Shown here piece after piece: positions 1-7,830 of a DNA stretch of 64,000 bases. The DNA lies in NCBI RefSeq assembly GCF_031845305.1, contig NZ_JAVREH010000023.1, positions 3,622 through 67,621 on the forward strand, read 5' to 3'. How positions within the stretch are numbered: position 1 is the first letter of the stretch; each line of letters starts with the position of its first letter. Below the pieces are notes generated by a model that made no database searches, was not told where the DNA came from, and was given only the letters and a program-made list of their open reading frames with translations. The translations under genes and the position numbers were made by a program. The stretch comes from Jatrophihabitans_A lederbergiae. GTDB taxonomy: Bacteria; Actinomycetota; Actinomycetes; Mycobacteriales; Jatrophihabitantaceae.

Positions 1-56
1 TCAGCGCCCTGCAGTTCGGCGTACGCACCCTGGACCGATTCCTGCGCAGCTGCTGA
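1..56 (+). CDS. C-terminal end of an upstream gene (partial)
   Basis: One forward frame is open from the window edge to a TGA at 54-56 and encodes 17 residues ending RTLDRFLRSC, which looks like a terminal amphipathic helix. In the conserved actinobacterial gene order an M20-family metallopeptidase commonly precedes DUF5703, so this may be its tail. That identity is inference from context only; too little sequence is present to recognise a family. Confidence 0.4.
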   Translation, partial: SALQFGVRTLDRFLRSC

Positions 57-80
57 ACTAACTGCCCGCTGAACTAACTG

Positions 81-308
81 CTAGGCGCTGAGGCCGGGCA
101 TCGGAACCTGCTCGGCCCGGCGCCTGCGGCGCAGCAGCACCTGACGCGAGCCGTCGGTGTATTTGCGGACGCGGGCCAGCTCCCAGCCGCCGTACTCGGC
201 GTGCAACGCGAGACGCACCGCCGCGTTCACCCTCGGGACGTCCGAGGGGATCCGCAGCGGTGCGTACTCCCAGTCCGGGTCTGAGTCCGCCATGTTCTGG
301 ATCGGCAT
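81..308 (-). CDS. DUF5703 family protein
   Basis: Small basic protein of 75 residues with the family core WEYAPLRIPSDVPR followed by EYGGWELARVRKYTDGSRQVLLRRR. This matches the DUF5703 pattern found next to peptidase and uppP genes in actinobacteria. No signal peptide or membrane segment is visible. The ATG at 308 is preceded by an AGAGG-like site on the minus strand. It is convergent with the partial gene at the window edge. Function is unknown; the family is thought of only as a conserved cytosolic protein. Confidence 0.75.
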   Translation of the reverse strand: MPIQNMADSDPDWEYAPLRIPSDVPRVNAAVRLALHAEYGGWELARVRKYTDGSRQVLLRRRRRAEQVPMPGLSA

Positions 309-336
309 CCTCTGATTGTGCTCCTGCGCCCCGCCA

Positions 337-389
337 CCGGCGGCAGCCGGGACCTACTTCGCGTCCCGGCGGCAGCCGGGACCTACTTC
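337..389. repeat. 24-bp direct repeat, period 29, copying a gene end
   Basis: Two identical 24-bp copies lie at 337-360 and 366-389. The second contains the TAG stop (383-385) of the solute-binding protein gene, so the first is a spare copy of that gene's last codons and stop in the spacer before DUF5703. Confidence 0.85.
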
Positions 390-1768
390 ACCGCGGCGTT
401 GTACTTGCTGATCAGCGCCTTGGCCTGGGTCGCCGCCTCGTCCAGGGCCGCCTTCGGGTCCTTGTTCGAGGTCAGCACCGACTCGATCGCGTTCTCGACC
501 AGCGCCCGGACCTGCGGCAGCGTGCCGAGCAGGCAGCCCTGGGTCGGAATGCCGGCGGCGCTTGCGGCCAGCTGGTCGATGGCGGTCTTGAACTGCGGCT
601 TCTGCGCCAGCCACTGCTTGTCGACGGGCTCGTTCAGCGCGGCCTTGGACACCGGGAAGTACCCGGTCTGGGTGTGCCACTGGGCGGAGTTCTCCGGCTG
701 CACCAGGAACTTCTCGAACTCCCAGGACGCTCGCTGCTCAGCGGCCGAGTGCCCGGGGCCGTCGATCCACAGCGACGCGCCACCGATGATCGGGCCGCCG
801 GTGTCAGAACTCTGCACCTTCGGAAACGGTGCGGTAGCCACCTCGAACTTGCCGGCAGCGGCCTTGACGTAGCCACCTAGCGCGCCGGTGGACTCCAGGT
901 GCATCGCTACGGTGCCGGACTTGAACGCCGCCTGGGCGTCGTCGGTCTTGCGGCCGGTGTTGGTGGCCAGGCCGTCGGCGACCATTCCCTTCCACCAGGT
1001 CAGTACCTTGACCTGCTCCGGGTCATCGAAGGTCACTGCGTCCGCGCGCTTGCTTCGGCCGTTGTCGTTGTTGCAGTACGTCTTGCCCGCCTCAGCCGTC
1101 AGCTGCTCGAAGAACCAGCCGTAGATGGCGGCGTTGAACCCGTACTTGGCCGCACCCGAGGACTTGATCTTCTGCGCGGCCGTCCGGATCTCGTCCAGCG
1201 TCGTCGGCGGCTTCGCCGGGTCCAGACCTGCCTTGGTGAACGCCGTCTTGTTGATGTAGAGCAACGGGACGGAGGAGTTGAACGGCATCGACTGCAGCTT
1301 GCCGCTACGCGAGTAGTAGCCCTTGATGGTCGGCTGCAGGTCGTCCAGGCTCATCTTGTCCACGTCGGCGAAGGACTGCGCGGGGATGATCTGGCCGGAG
1401 TCGGTCATGAAGCCGGATCCGACGTCGTACACCTGGATCATGGACGGCGTCTGCTTGGCCTGCACCGCGGCCTTGTACTTGGTCACCGTGTCGTCGTAGC
1501 TGCCCTGGAAGGTCGGCTTGACGGTGATCTTGCCCTGGTGGGCGGCGTTGAACTTGGCGACCAGCGCGGTCAGCGCATCGGCGTTGGCGCCCTTCATGGC
1601 GTGCCAGAAGTTGACCGTCACCGGGCTGCTGCCCAGCGCGGCGGCACCCGGTGCGGTGCTGGTGCCCGCCCCGTCACTCTTGGAACTGCCGCCACCACAG
1701 GCCGCGGTCAACGTCAGAGCGGCCACGACAGCTGTCGTCGACAGCCCGCTCCACAAGCCTCGCTTCAT
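383..1768 (-). CDS. ABC transporter substrate-binding lipoprotein (UgpB-like, family 1)
   Basis: A 461-residue extracytoplasmic solute receptor. The ATG at 1768 is chosen because it begins a lipoprotein signal peptide (MKRGLWSG, hydrophobic core, lipobox LTAAC then GGGSS) and has a GAAAGG ribosome site 8 nt upstream. The mature part opens NFWHAMKGANADALTALV and contains YDDTVTKYKAAVQAKQTPSMIQV, which resembles UgpB, the sn-glycerol-3-phosphate and glycerophosphodiester receptor, more than maltose receptors. It follows two permease genes in the same direction, completing an importer. No ATPase gene is adjacent; such systems usually share an MsiK-type ATPase encoded elsewhere. The exact substrate cannot be read from sequence. 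Confidence 0.9.
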   Translation of the reverse strand: MKRGLWSGLSTTAVVAALTLTAACGGGSSKSDGAGTSTAPGAAALGSSPVTVNFWHAMKGANADALTALVAKFNAAHQGKITVKPTFQGSYDDTVTKYKAAVQAKQTPSMIQVYDVGSGFMTDSGQIIPAQSFADVDKMSLDDLQPTIKGYYSRSGKLQSMPFNSSVPLLYINKTAFTKAGLDPAKPPTTLDEIRTAAQKIKSSGAAKYGFNAAIYGWFFEQLTAEAGKTYCNNDNGRSKRADAVTFDDPEQVKVLTWWKGMVADGLATNTGRKTDDAQAAFKSGTVAMHLESTGALGGYVKAAAGKFEVATAPFPKVQSSDTGGPIIGGASLWIDGPGHSAAEQRASWEFEKFLVQPENSAQWHTQTGYFPVSKAALNEPVDKQWLAQKPQFKTAIDQLAASAAGIPTQGCLLGTLPQVRALVENAIESVLTSNKDPKAALDEAATQAKALISKYNAAVK

Positions 1769-1799
1769 CGATTTGCCTTTCACAGGTAGGTGCATCACG

Positions 1800-2648
1800 T
1801 CAGCGGACCGCACCAGCGGTGAGTCCGCGGATCAGGAACCGCTGGCCGAAGGCGACCAGCAGCGCGGTGGGAATCAGCGCCATGCTGACTCCCGCCAGGA
1901 TCAGACCCGGGTTGGCCTGCTCGGCGTCGTTGAGGGACGCCAGGCCGATCTGCAAGGTCTGCATGTTGGGTGAGTCCGTGATCAGCAGCGGCCAGAAGAA
2001 CTGGTTCCACGCCGACAGGAACACGAAGATGCCGACACTGGCCATGGCCGGGCGCGACAGCGGCAGCAGGATCCGGAACAGGAACCGGAAGTGCCCGGCG
2101 CCGTCCAGCGTCGCCGCGTCGCGCAGCTCGACCGGGAAGCTGAGGAAGGCCTGCCGCAACAGGAACGTTCCGAAGCCGCCCGCCAGGAACGGCAGCATCA
2201 GCGCCAGGTAGTTGTTGCGCAGCTGGTGGTCGGCCATGAACAGGAAGTTCGGGATGATGATGGCTTCCCACGGCACCATCAGGGTGAGCAGGAACAGCGC
2301 GAAGAACGCCCGCTTGAACGGCAGCGCCATGAACACGAAGGCGTACGCCGAGAGCACCGCGCAGAAGATCTGCGCCAGCGTGATCACCACTGCCACCAGC
2401 GTGGAGTTCAGGTACTGCCGGCCCAGTGGAATGGCGTGGAACACGCCGCGGTAGTTCGACAGCGTCAGGCTGTGCGGAAACAGCGACGGGGGAGCGGAGG
2501 CGATGTCTCCGGGACCCATCACGCTGCCGACGACGGTGTAATAGACCGGGAACAGCACCACGACGGCGAGGACGAGCAGGGCCACCACCCGGGCGACCCG
2601 TCCGAGTGAGAGGCCCTTCAGGCCGCCGGATTCCTCCCGCACGCTCAT
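1800..2648 (-). CDS. ABC transporter permease (UgpE/MalG-like)
   Basis: Inner-membrane permease subunit of 282 residues with about six membrane segments. The EAA loop that docks on the ATPase is recognisable as ELRDAATLDGAGHFRFLFRI near residue 180. The N-terminus MSVREESGG precedes the first membrane helix. Its ATG overlaps the stop of the upstream permease in an ATGA junction, so translation is probably coupled. It lies 31 nt before the substrate-binding protein gene. Family placement (carbohydrate uptake transporter-1, second permease) is firm; substrate is inferred only from the UgpB-like receptor. Confidence 0.9.
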   Translation of the reverse strand: MSVREESGGLKGLSLGRVARVVALLVLAVVVLFPVYYTVVGSVMGPGDIASAPPSLFPHSLTLSNYRGVFHAIPLGRQYLNSTLVAVVITLAQIFCAVLSAYAFVFMALPFKRAFFALFLLTLMVPWEAIIIPNFLFMADHQLRNNYLALMLPFLAGGFGTFLLRQAFLSFPVELRDAATLDGAGHFRFLFRILLPLSRPAMASVGIFVFLSAWNQFFWPLLITDSPNMQTLQIGLASLNDAEQANPGLILAGVSMALIPTALLVAFGQRFLIRGLTAGAVR

Positions 2649-3565
2649 CGGTAGAACACCTTTCTCTCCAGGACGCCGAACTGGATGGCGGTCACCACGA
2701 TGACGACGGCCAGCAGCACGATCGCCTGTGCCGAGCCGGTGCCGTAATCGGAGGCACCGTTCTCGAACGCGGTGTGGTAGATCCAATAGACCAGGGTGGT
2801 GGTGTGCCCGGTCGGACCGCCCTTGGTCAGCAGCCGGATCTGGCCGAAGCTCTGCAGTGCCGAGATGGTGTCCACCACGACGAGAAAGAAGAGGCTCGGC
2901 GTGATCATCGGCATGGTGATCGACCGTGCGATCCGGAAGGTGCTGGCACCGTCGAGCTTGGCCGCCTCGTACAGCTGCTCGTCCACTCCGCCGACCCCCG
3001 CCAGCAGCACCAGCATGTTGTAGCCGACGCTCATCCACACCGTCGTGATCGCGATGCTGATGAGTGCCGTACCCGGGCTGGTCAGCCAGCTCACCGGCGA
3101 GAAGCCGAGTGAGGTGACGAGGTAGTTGACGATGCCGATCGCCGGGTTGAACAGCGCCGCGAACACCACCGACGCCGCGGCGACCGAGTACGCGAAGGGC
3201 ATCGCGAACGCCGAGCGCATGATCCGCAGCCCCCGGATGGGTTGTTGTAGCAACAGCGCCAGTACCAGGGCCAGCAGGATGCTCGGAATGACCGTCAGCA
3301 GGACGTAGCCCGCCGTGACTCCGAGAACCTGCCCGAACTCCGGATCCTGCAGCACCGACTTGAAGTTGGCCAGGCCGACCGACCGGTCCGCCCGGCCGAA
3401 GAGATCCTGTCCCGTCGTGCTGAGCTGGAAGGTGCGGTACAGCGGCCAAAAGATGAAGAGTCCGAAAACCACCAGCGAGGGAGCCAGCAGGACGAGGCTG
3501 AGCACCCTCTCACGGCTGGCACGCTTCTTATGGCTGGTGCGCTGCGGGCTCGCATCCGAGCGCAC
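2645..3565 (-). CDS. ABC transporter permease (UgpA/MalF-like)
   Basis: First permease of the importer, about 306 residues from the GTG at 3565. A basic N-terminal stretch precedes helix 1 (VLSLVLLAPSLVVFGLFIFW), and the EAA loop is EQLYEAAKLDGASTFRIARS. The open frame continues upstream to a TTG at 3679, but that extension is low-complexity arginine/serine sequence unlike family N-termini, and neither start has a convincing ribosome site, so the start is provisional. It is the promoter-proximal gene of the three-gene operon. Confidence 0.85.
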   Translation of the reverse strand: MRSDASPQRTSHKKRASRERVLSLVLLAPSLVVFGLFIFWPLYRTFQLSTTGQDLFGRADRSVGLANFKSVLQDPEFGQVLGVTAGYVLLTVIPSILLALVLALLLQQPIRGLRIMRSAFAMPFAYSVAAASVVFAALFNPAIGIVNYLVTSLGFSPVSWLTSPGTALISIAITTVWMSVGYNMLVLLAGVGGVDEQLYEAAKLDGASTFRIARSITMPMITPSLFFLVVVDTISALQSFGQIRLLTKGGPTGHTTTLVYWIYHTAFENGASDYGTGSAQAIVLLAVVIVVTAIQFGVLERKVFYR

Positions 3566-3720
3566 CGTTTCGCGACGTGCACTGAGCCGTGTCGTCTGAA
3601 TTCCGCTTGCCAATCTGCCCCCACTAGCGCTGGCGGATCGTCGGCGAGCGACCCGAGAAGTGAAACGTAACCGAAACAAGGTGAATGGGACGCTAACCCG
3701 AGCCGTCCGTTACCGGTCCG

Positions 3721-3780
3721 AAGCACGGCAGCTGTCTTTACGGACCCGTGCCGTGCTTTCCGGACCCGTGCCATGCTTTC
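3721..3780. promoter_or_regulatory. Inverted repeat plus 20-bp tandem repeat upstream of the ABC operon
   Basis: AAGCACGGCA at 3721-3730 pairs perfectly with TGCCGTGCTT at 3749-3758. The right arm lies in the first of two 20-bp tandem copies (3741-3760 and 3761-3780) that differ at one base. The element sits in the 230-bp gap between hrpB and the permease gene, so it may be an hrpB terminator, an operator for the importer, or both. Confidence 0.45.
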
Positions 3781-3795
3781 CGGCCGATCGAACAT

Positions 3796-6321
3796 TCAGC
3801 TCTTCGGCCACGGATGGCGGGTCGGCTGGGCGCGCAGCGGATCCTCCGGCCACGGATGGCGCGGATAGCGGCCCCGCAGTTCAGCCCGCACCTGGGCGTA
3901 GCCGCCCCGCGTCCAGAACGAGGCCAGGTCGGCGGTCACGGCGACCGGCCGCCCCGCTGGTGAGAGCAGTCGCAGCACCACCGGCGCCCGGCCGTCCGCG
4001 AGCCTCGGAGTCACCAGCCAGCCGAAGACCTCCTGCAGTTTGACGGCCAGGTACGCCGCGCCGTCCTCGTACTGGACGCGGATGCGCGACCCGGACGGCA
4101 CCTCCAGCCGCTCCGGCGCCAGCTCGTCCAGACGCGCGGCGGCCGGCCAGGGCAGCAGCCGGCGCAGGGCCCGGCCGGCGTCGATCCGCTCCAGGTCCGG
4201 CCGCCGGCGCACCGTTCCGAGGTCCGGTCCGAGCCAGCTTTCGAGCCCGGCCAGCAGCGCCTCGTCGCTGACGTCCGGCCACGGGCTCCCGAGCAGGGCG
4301 TGGCAGAACGCCAGCCGGGACCGCAACTGGACCGCGTCGGCCGACCACCTCAGCACACCGAGGCCGGACAGCCGCAAACCCTCGCGCACCGCTTCCACTA
4401 CCGCTGCCGGGTCGGGATCGGGCAGCGGCCGCTCGGTCAACGGAATCGCACCGAGCCGGTCCACCCGCCGCAGCCGCAGGTCGCCGGCGACCCAGCCGAT
4501 CTCGTCCACCGTCCGTAGCAGCGAGGCGCCGGCCGCACGAGCCGTGCCGGCATCTATCGCGACCGCCAACCGCACCCGCGCCACCGCCCGTCCGGCGGGC
4601 CGGTCCGCCACCGCGACGGCGATCCACTCCGACCCGCTCAGCGCCGACCCGGCGGCCAGCTCCGCGCCGGTACCGCCGGCCATCAGGTAGTCCGCACTGC
4701 CCGGAACGCGGACCCGCGCCAGCCGCTCGGGAAAGGCCAGCCCGGTCACCAGGCCCGCGGTGAGATCGTCGGCAAGCCGCCGGGGCCTGCTCGGGGACGC
4801 GACCCCGCGACTCAACCGGCGGACCTCGTCCCGCCACCGGTCCGTTCCACCGGGGCGGGCGCCGGCTCGCAGGCTCCGCCACAGTGCTACCAGGTCGTCC
4901 GAGCCGGCGGCGGAGTCCTCCGACAGCATCGCCACCACCTCGGCGGCCCGGTCCACCCCGACCACCGCCGAGCCGTCCAGCAACGCGCGGGCCAGCCGAG
5001 GATGGGCGCCGATGGCGGCGAGCTCGCGCCCCCGGGAGGTGATCCGGCCGGTGCCATCGACCGCGCCCAGCGCCCGCAGGGTCTCTTCAGCGACGTCCAG
5101 CGCGGCGGGCGGCGGCCGATCCAGCAGCGCCAGGCCGTCCCCGCGCGGCTGGCCCCAGGCCGACACCGCGAGCGCGAACCCGGTCAGGTCGGCGACGGCG
5201 ATCTCGGGCTCGGCGTGCTCGGCCAGGTGGGCGTGCTCGGTCTCGGACCAGCAGCGATAAACCACCCCCGGGCCCTGCCGCCCGGCGCGTCCGGCCCGCT
5301 GCTCGGCCGCCGCCCGCGACACCCGCGTGGTGATCAGGGTGCTCAAACCCCGGCTGTGGTCCGTCCGGGGCTCCCGGGACAGGCCGGCGTCGACGACGAT
5401 GCGGACCCCGGGCACGGTGAGGCTGGTCTCGGCGAGCGCGGTGCTGAGGACGATCCGGCGCTGGCCGGAGGGCCGCAGCGCCCGGTCCTGCTCGGCCGCG
5501 GACTGCCGTCCGAAGAGGCTGAGCACCGGGACGGCCGAGCCCAGCCGGCGCGCCACGCTCTCGATCTCGCGCTCACCCGGCAGGAACACCAGGACGTCGC
5601 CGGGGCCGCTGTCCACCGCGCGGCGGACGGTGCCGGCCACCGCGTCGAGAAACTCCGGATTGACCCGGGCATCGCGCAGCAGCGGCAGGCCGCCCGGCAC
5701 CCACCGGACCTCGACCGGATGCCGGCGCACCCGGGCCTCGACGACCGGGGCGGCGCCACCACCGCTACCGGCGCCGCTACCGCCGAGGGTCAGCGCCAGC
5801 CGGCCGGTGTCGGGCGTCGCCGAGGTCGCGACCAGGGTCAGGTCCTCGCGCAGGGTTGCCCGCGCGTCCAGGCAGAACGCCAACGCGAGGTCGGAGTCCA
5901 GGTGCCGCTCGTGGCACTCGTCGATCAGCACCGCGCGGACGCCGGGCAGCTCCGGATCGCGTTGCAGCCGCTGTACCAGCAGGCCGGTCGTGACGACCTC
6001 GACCCGGCAGTCCGGGCCGACGACGCGCTCACCGCGAATGGCGTAGCCCACCCGCTCACCGAGCGGCTCGCCCAGCAGCGCCGCCATCCGGCGCGCGGCC
6101 GCCCGGGTGGCGATGCGGCGAGGCTCGGCGACCAGCACCCGTCCCGGGCCCAGATCGGCCATCGCGAGCGGCAGCAGTGAGGTCTTGCCGGCTCCGGGCG
6201 GGGCGACCAGGACGCCGGTGCCGGCCGCCGCGCTGGCGTCCAGAAAGCGGTCGAGCACGGCGCGCACCGGCAGGTCCGCGCCCGGTACCGACGGCTCGGG
6301 AAGCAGCCGCGCGGAGGTCAA
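3796..6321 (-). CDS. hrpB: ATP-dependent helicase HrpB
   Basis: DEAH-family (SF2) helicase of about 841 residues, the usual HrpB length. Motif I is PPGAGKTS (residues 41-48), motif II is DECH (134-137, in VLIDECHERH), and SATPDT follows as motif III. The C-terminal half contains the HrpB-specific domain. Bacterial HrpB homologues are presumed RNA-helicase-like proteins with no settled role. The frame opens with TTG at 6321 and no better start is visible, so the N-terminus is uncertain. It lies 28 nt downstream of zwf on the same strand and may be cotranscribed. Confidence 0.92.
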   Translation of the reverse strand: MTSARLLPEPSVPGADLPVRAVLDRFLDASAAAGTGVLVAPPGAGKTSLLPLAMADLGPGRVLVAEPRRIATRAAARRMAALLGEPLGERVGYAIRGERVVGPDCRVEVVTTGLLVQRLQRDPELPGVRAVLIDECHERHLDSDLALAFCLDARATLREDLTLVATSATPDTGRLALTLGGSGAGSGGGAAPVVEARVRRHPVEVRWVPGGLPLLRDARVNPEFLDAVAGTVRRAVDSGPGDVLVFLPGEREIESVARRLGSAVPVLSLFGRQSAAEQDRALRPSGQRRIVLSTALAETSLTVPGVRIVVDAGLSREPRTDHSRGLSTLITTRVSRAAAEQRAGRAGRQGPGVVYRCWSETEHAHLAEHAEPEIAVADLTGFALAVSAWGQPRGDGLALLDRPPPAALDVAEETLRALGAVDGTGRITSRGRELAAIGAHPRLARALLDGSAVVGVDRAAEVVAMLSEDSAAGSDDLVALWRSLRAGARPGGTDRWRDEVRRLSRGVASPSRPRRLADDLTAGLVTGLAFPERLARVRVPGSADYLMAGGTGAELAAGSALSGSEWIAVAVADRPAGRAVARVRLAVAIDAGTARAAGASLLRTVDEIGWVAGDLRLRRVDRLGAIPLTERPLPDPDPAAVVEAVREGLRLSGLGVLRWSADAVQLRSRLAFCHALLGSPWPDVSDEALLAGLESWLGPDLGTVRRRPDLERIDAGRALRRLLPWPAAARLDELAPERLEVPSGSRIRVQYEDGAAYLAVKLQEVFGWLVTPRLADGRAPVVLRLLSPAGRPVAVTADLASFWTRGGYAQVRAELRGRYPRHPWPEDPLRAQPTRHPWPKS

Positions 6322-6349
6322 CGGCGGCTCGCGGGTTTCGGCACGGCGG

Positions 6350-7756
6350 TCACTGGCCCAGCAGCCAGCCGTCCGGCGCCGCCAGCTTCTTCGCCGCGGC
6401 AGGCCCCCAGGAGCCGGGCTGGTACGTCTTGAGCCGCGGGCGCGTCGAGAGCAGCGGGTCGGCGGCCTTCCAGACGTGCGCCAGGCCGTCGGGCCGGGTC
6501 ACCAGTGACCGGTCGCCGGTCAGCACGTCGTGGATCAGCCGGACATAGGGAGGTAGCGGCTCCTCCGCCGCCACCTCCGAGATCGGCACCCGGGCGCTCG
6601 CGACCCCTAGCTTCAACCCGACCCCGGGCGCCTTGGCCACCATCCGCAGATCGATCTCGCCACTTCCGTCCAGAGCGAAGCGGAGCACATTGCCGTCGGG
6701 CGGCAGGTCGCCGAACGGCCCGACCGGATCCCGCAGGATGAGGCTGACCGTCTGGCGGGTCTCCGCCAGCCGCTTGCCGGTGCGCAGCAGGAACGGCACG
6801 CCCCGCCAGCGAGGCGTATTGACCCACAGCCGGGCCGCAACGTAGGTGTCGGTCTTCGAACCCCGCGCGATCCCGTCGAGGTCGCGGTAGCCGGCGAACT
6901 GGCCGAGCACCACCTCGTCCGGATCGAGCGGACGGAACTTGGCGATGATCGACTCGCGGGCCGCCTGCAGGTCGGCCGGCTCCAGGCTGGCCGGCGGTTC
7001 CATCGCGACCTCGGCGGCGACCTGGAACAGGTGGGTGACCAGCATGTCCAGCACCGCGCCGGTGTGGTCGTAGAAGTCGGTCCGGTCGGCGACGTCCAGG
7101 GTTTCGGGGCAGTCGATCTGCACGGCGCGGACGTGGTCGCGGTTCCACATGCCCTCGAAGACCCGGTTGGCGAAGCGCAGGACGTGCAGGTCCTGGGTGG
7201 CTTCCTTACCGAGGAAGTGGTCGATGCGGTACACCTGCGACTCGTCCAGCACCTGGTGCACGGCCCGGTCGAGCTGGCGGAAGCTCTTGCGCGAGGTGCC
7301 GAACGGCTTCTCGTAGACCACCCGGGCGTTCTCTGCGAGGCCGTGCTTGCCGATGCTGTCGGTCAGGTCGATGAACGCCTGCGGCGGTACCGCCAGGTAG
7401 TGGATCAGCTGCGCGTCCTCGCCGAGGTCCTGCCGCGCCTGGCGCACCGCCTCGATCAGCGGGCCGCCGTCGTCGTTGGCGAAGTCACCACCGGCGAAGC
7501 GCAGCTTCTTGCGGAACTGGCCCCAGGTGCGGTTGTCCGGCTTCGGCCCGAACTGCTCGAGCGACCGGTGGACGTGGCCGACGAAATCCTCGTGGGCCAC
7601 GTCGCCACGACCGCTGCCGATGAGGCGCCAGTCCTCGGGCAGCAGACCCTGCTCGGCCAGGGTGTAGAAGGCGGGCAGCACCATGCGCCTGGCCAGGTCG
7701 CCGGTCGCGCCGTACAGCACGAAGATCGCAGGAGTCGGACGTCGAGCGGTTGCCAT
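6350..7756 (-). CDS. zwf: Glucose-6-phosphate dehydrogenase
   Basis: Oxidises glucose-6-phosphate to 6-phosphogluconolactone with reduction of NAD(P)+, the entry step of the oxidative pentose phosphate pathway. From the ATG at 7756 the protein has 468 residues. The dinucleotide-binding motif GATGDLA is at 16-22 and the active-site signature RIDHFLGKE at 177-185; both are intact, and EKPFG follows family convention. An in-frame GTG at 7768 is an alternative start. The gene is not in the usual tal-zwf-opcA-pgl cluster, so it may be a second, stand-alone copy. Confidence 0.95.
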   Translation of the reverse strand: MATARRPTPAIFVLYGATGDLARRMVLPAFYTLAEQGLLPEDWRLIGSGRGDVAHEDFVGHVHRSLEQFGPKPDNRTWGQFRKKLRFAGGDFANDDGGPLIEAVRQARQDLGEDAQLIHYLAVPPQAFIDLTDSIGKHGLAENARVVYEKPFGTSRKSFRQLDRAVHQVLDESQVYRIDHFLGKEATQDLHVLRFANRVFEGMWNRDHVRAVQIDCPETLDVADRTDFYDHTGAVLDMLVTHLFQVAAEVAMEPPASLEPADLQAARESIIAKFRPLDPDEVVLGQFAGYRDLDGIARGSKTDTYVAARLWVNTPRWRGVPFLLRTGKRLAETRQTVSLILRDPVGPFGDLPPDGNVLRFALDGSGEIDLRMVAKAPGVGLKLGVASARVPISEVAAEEPLPPYVRLIHDVLTGDRSLVTRPDGLAHVWKAADPLLSTRPRLKTYQPGSWGPAAAKKLAAPDGWLLGQ

Positions 7757-7830
7757 CGCGAGACCCACTTCAGTAGCACGGACCGATAGCGGCCGTTCAG
7801 GCCACCGTTCTCCACGTTAGCGCCGGTTGA

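Noticed and set aside
5002..6180. Long forward open frame of 392 codons opposite hrpB
   Set aside because: Arg/Pro/Gly/His-rich shadow of the hrpB frame caused by high GC third positions; no family motifs.
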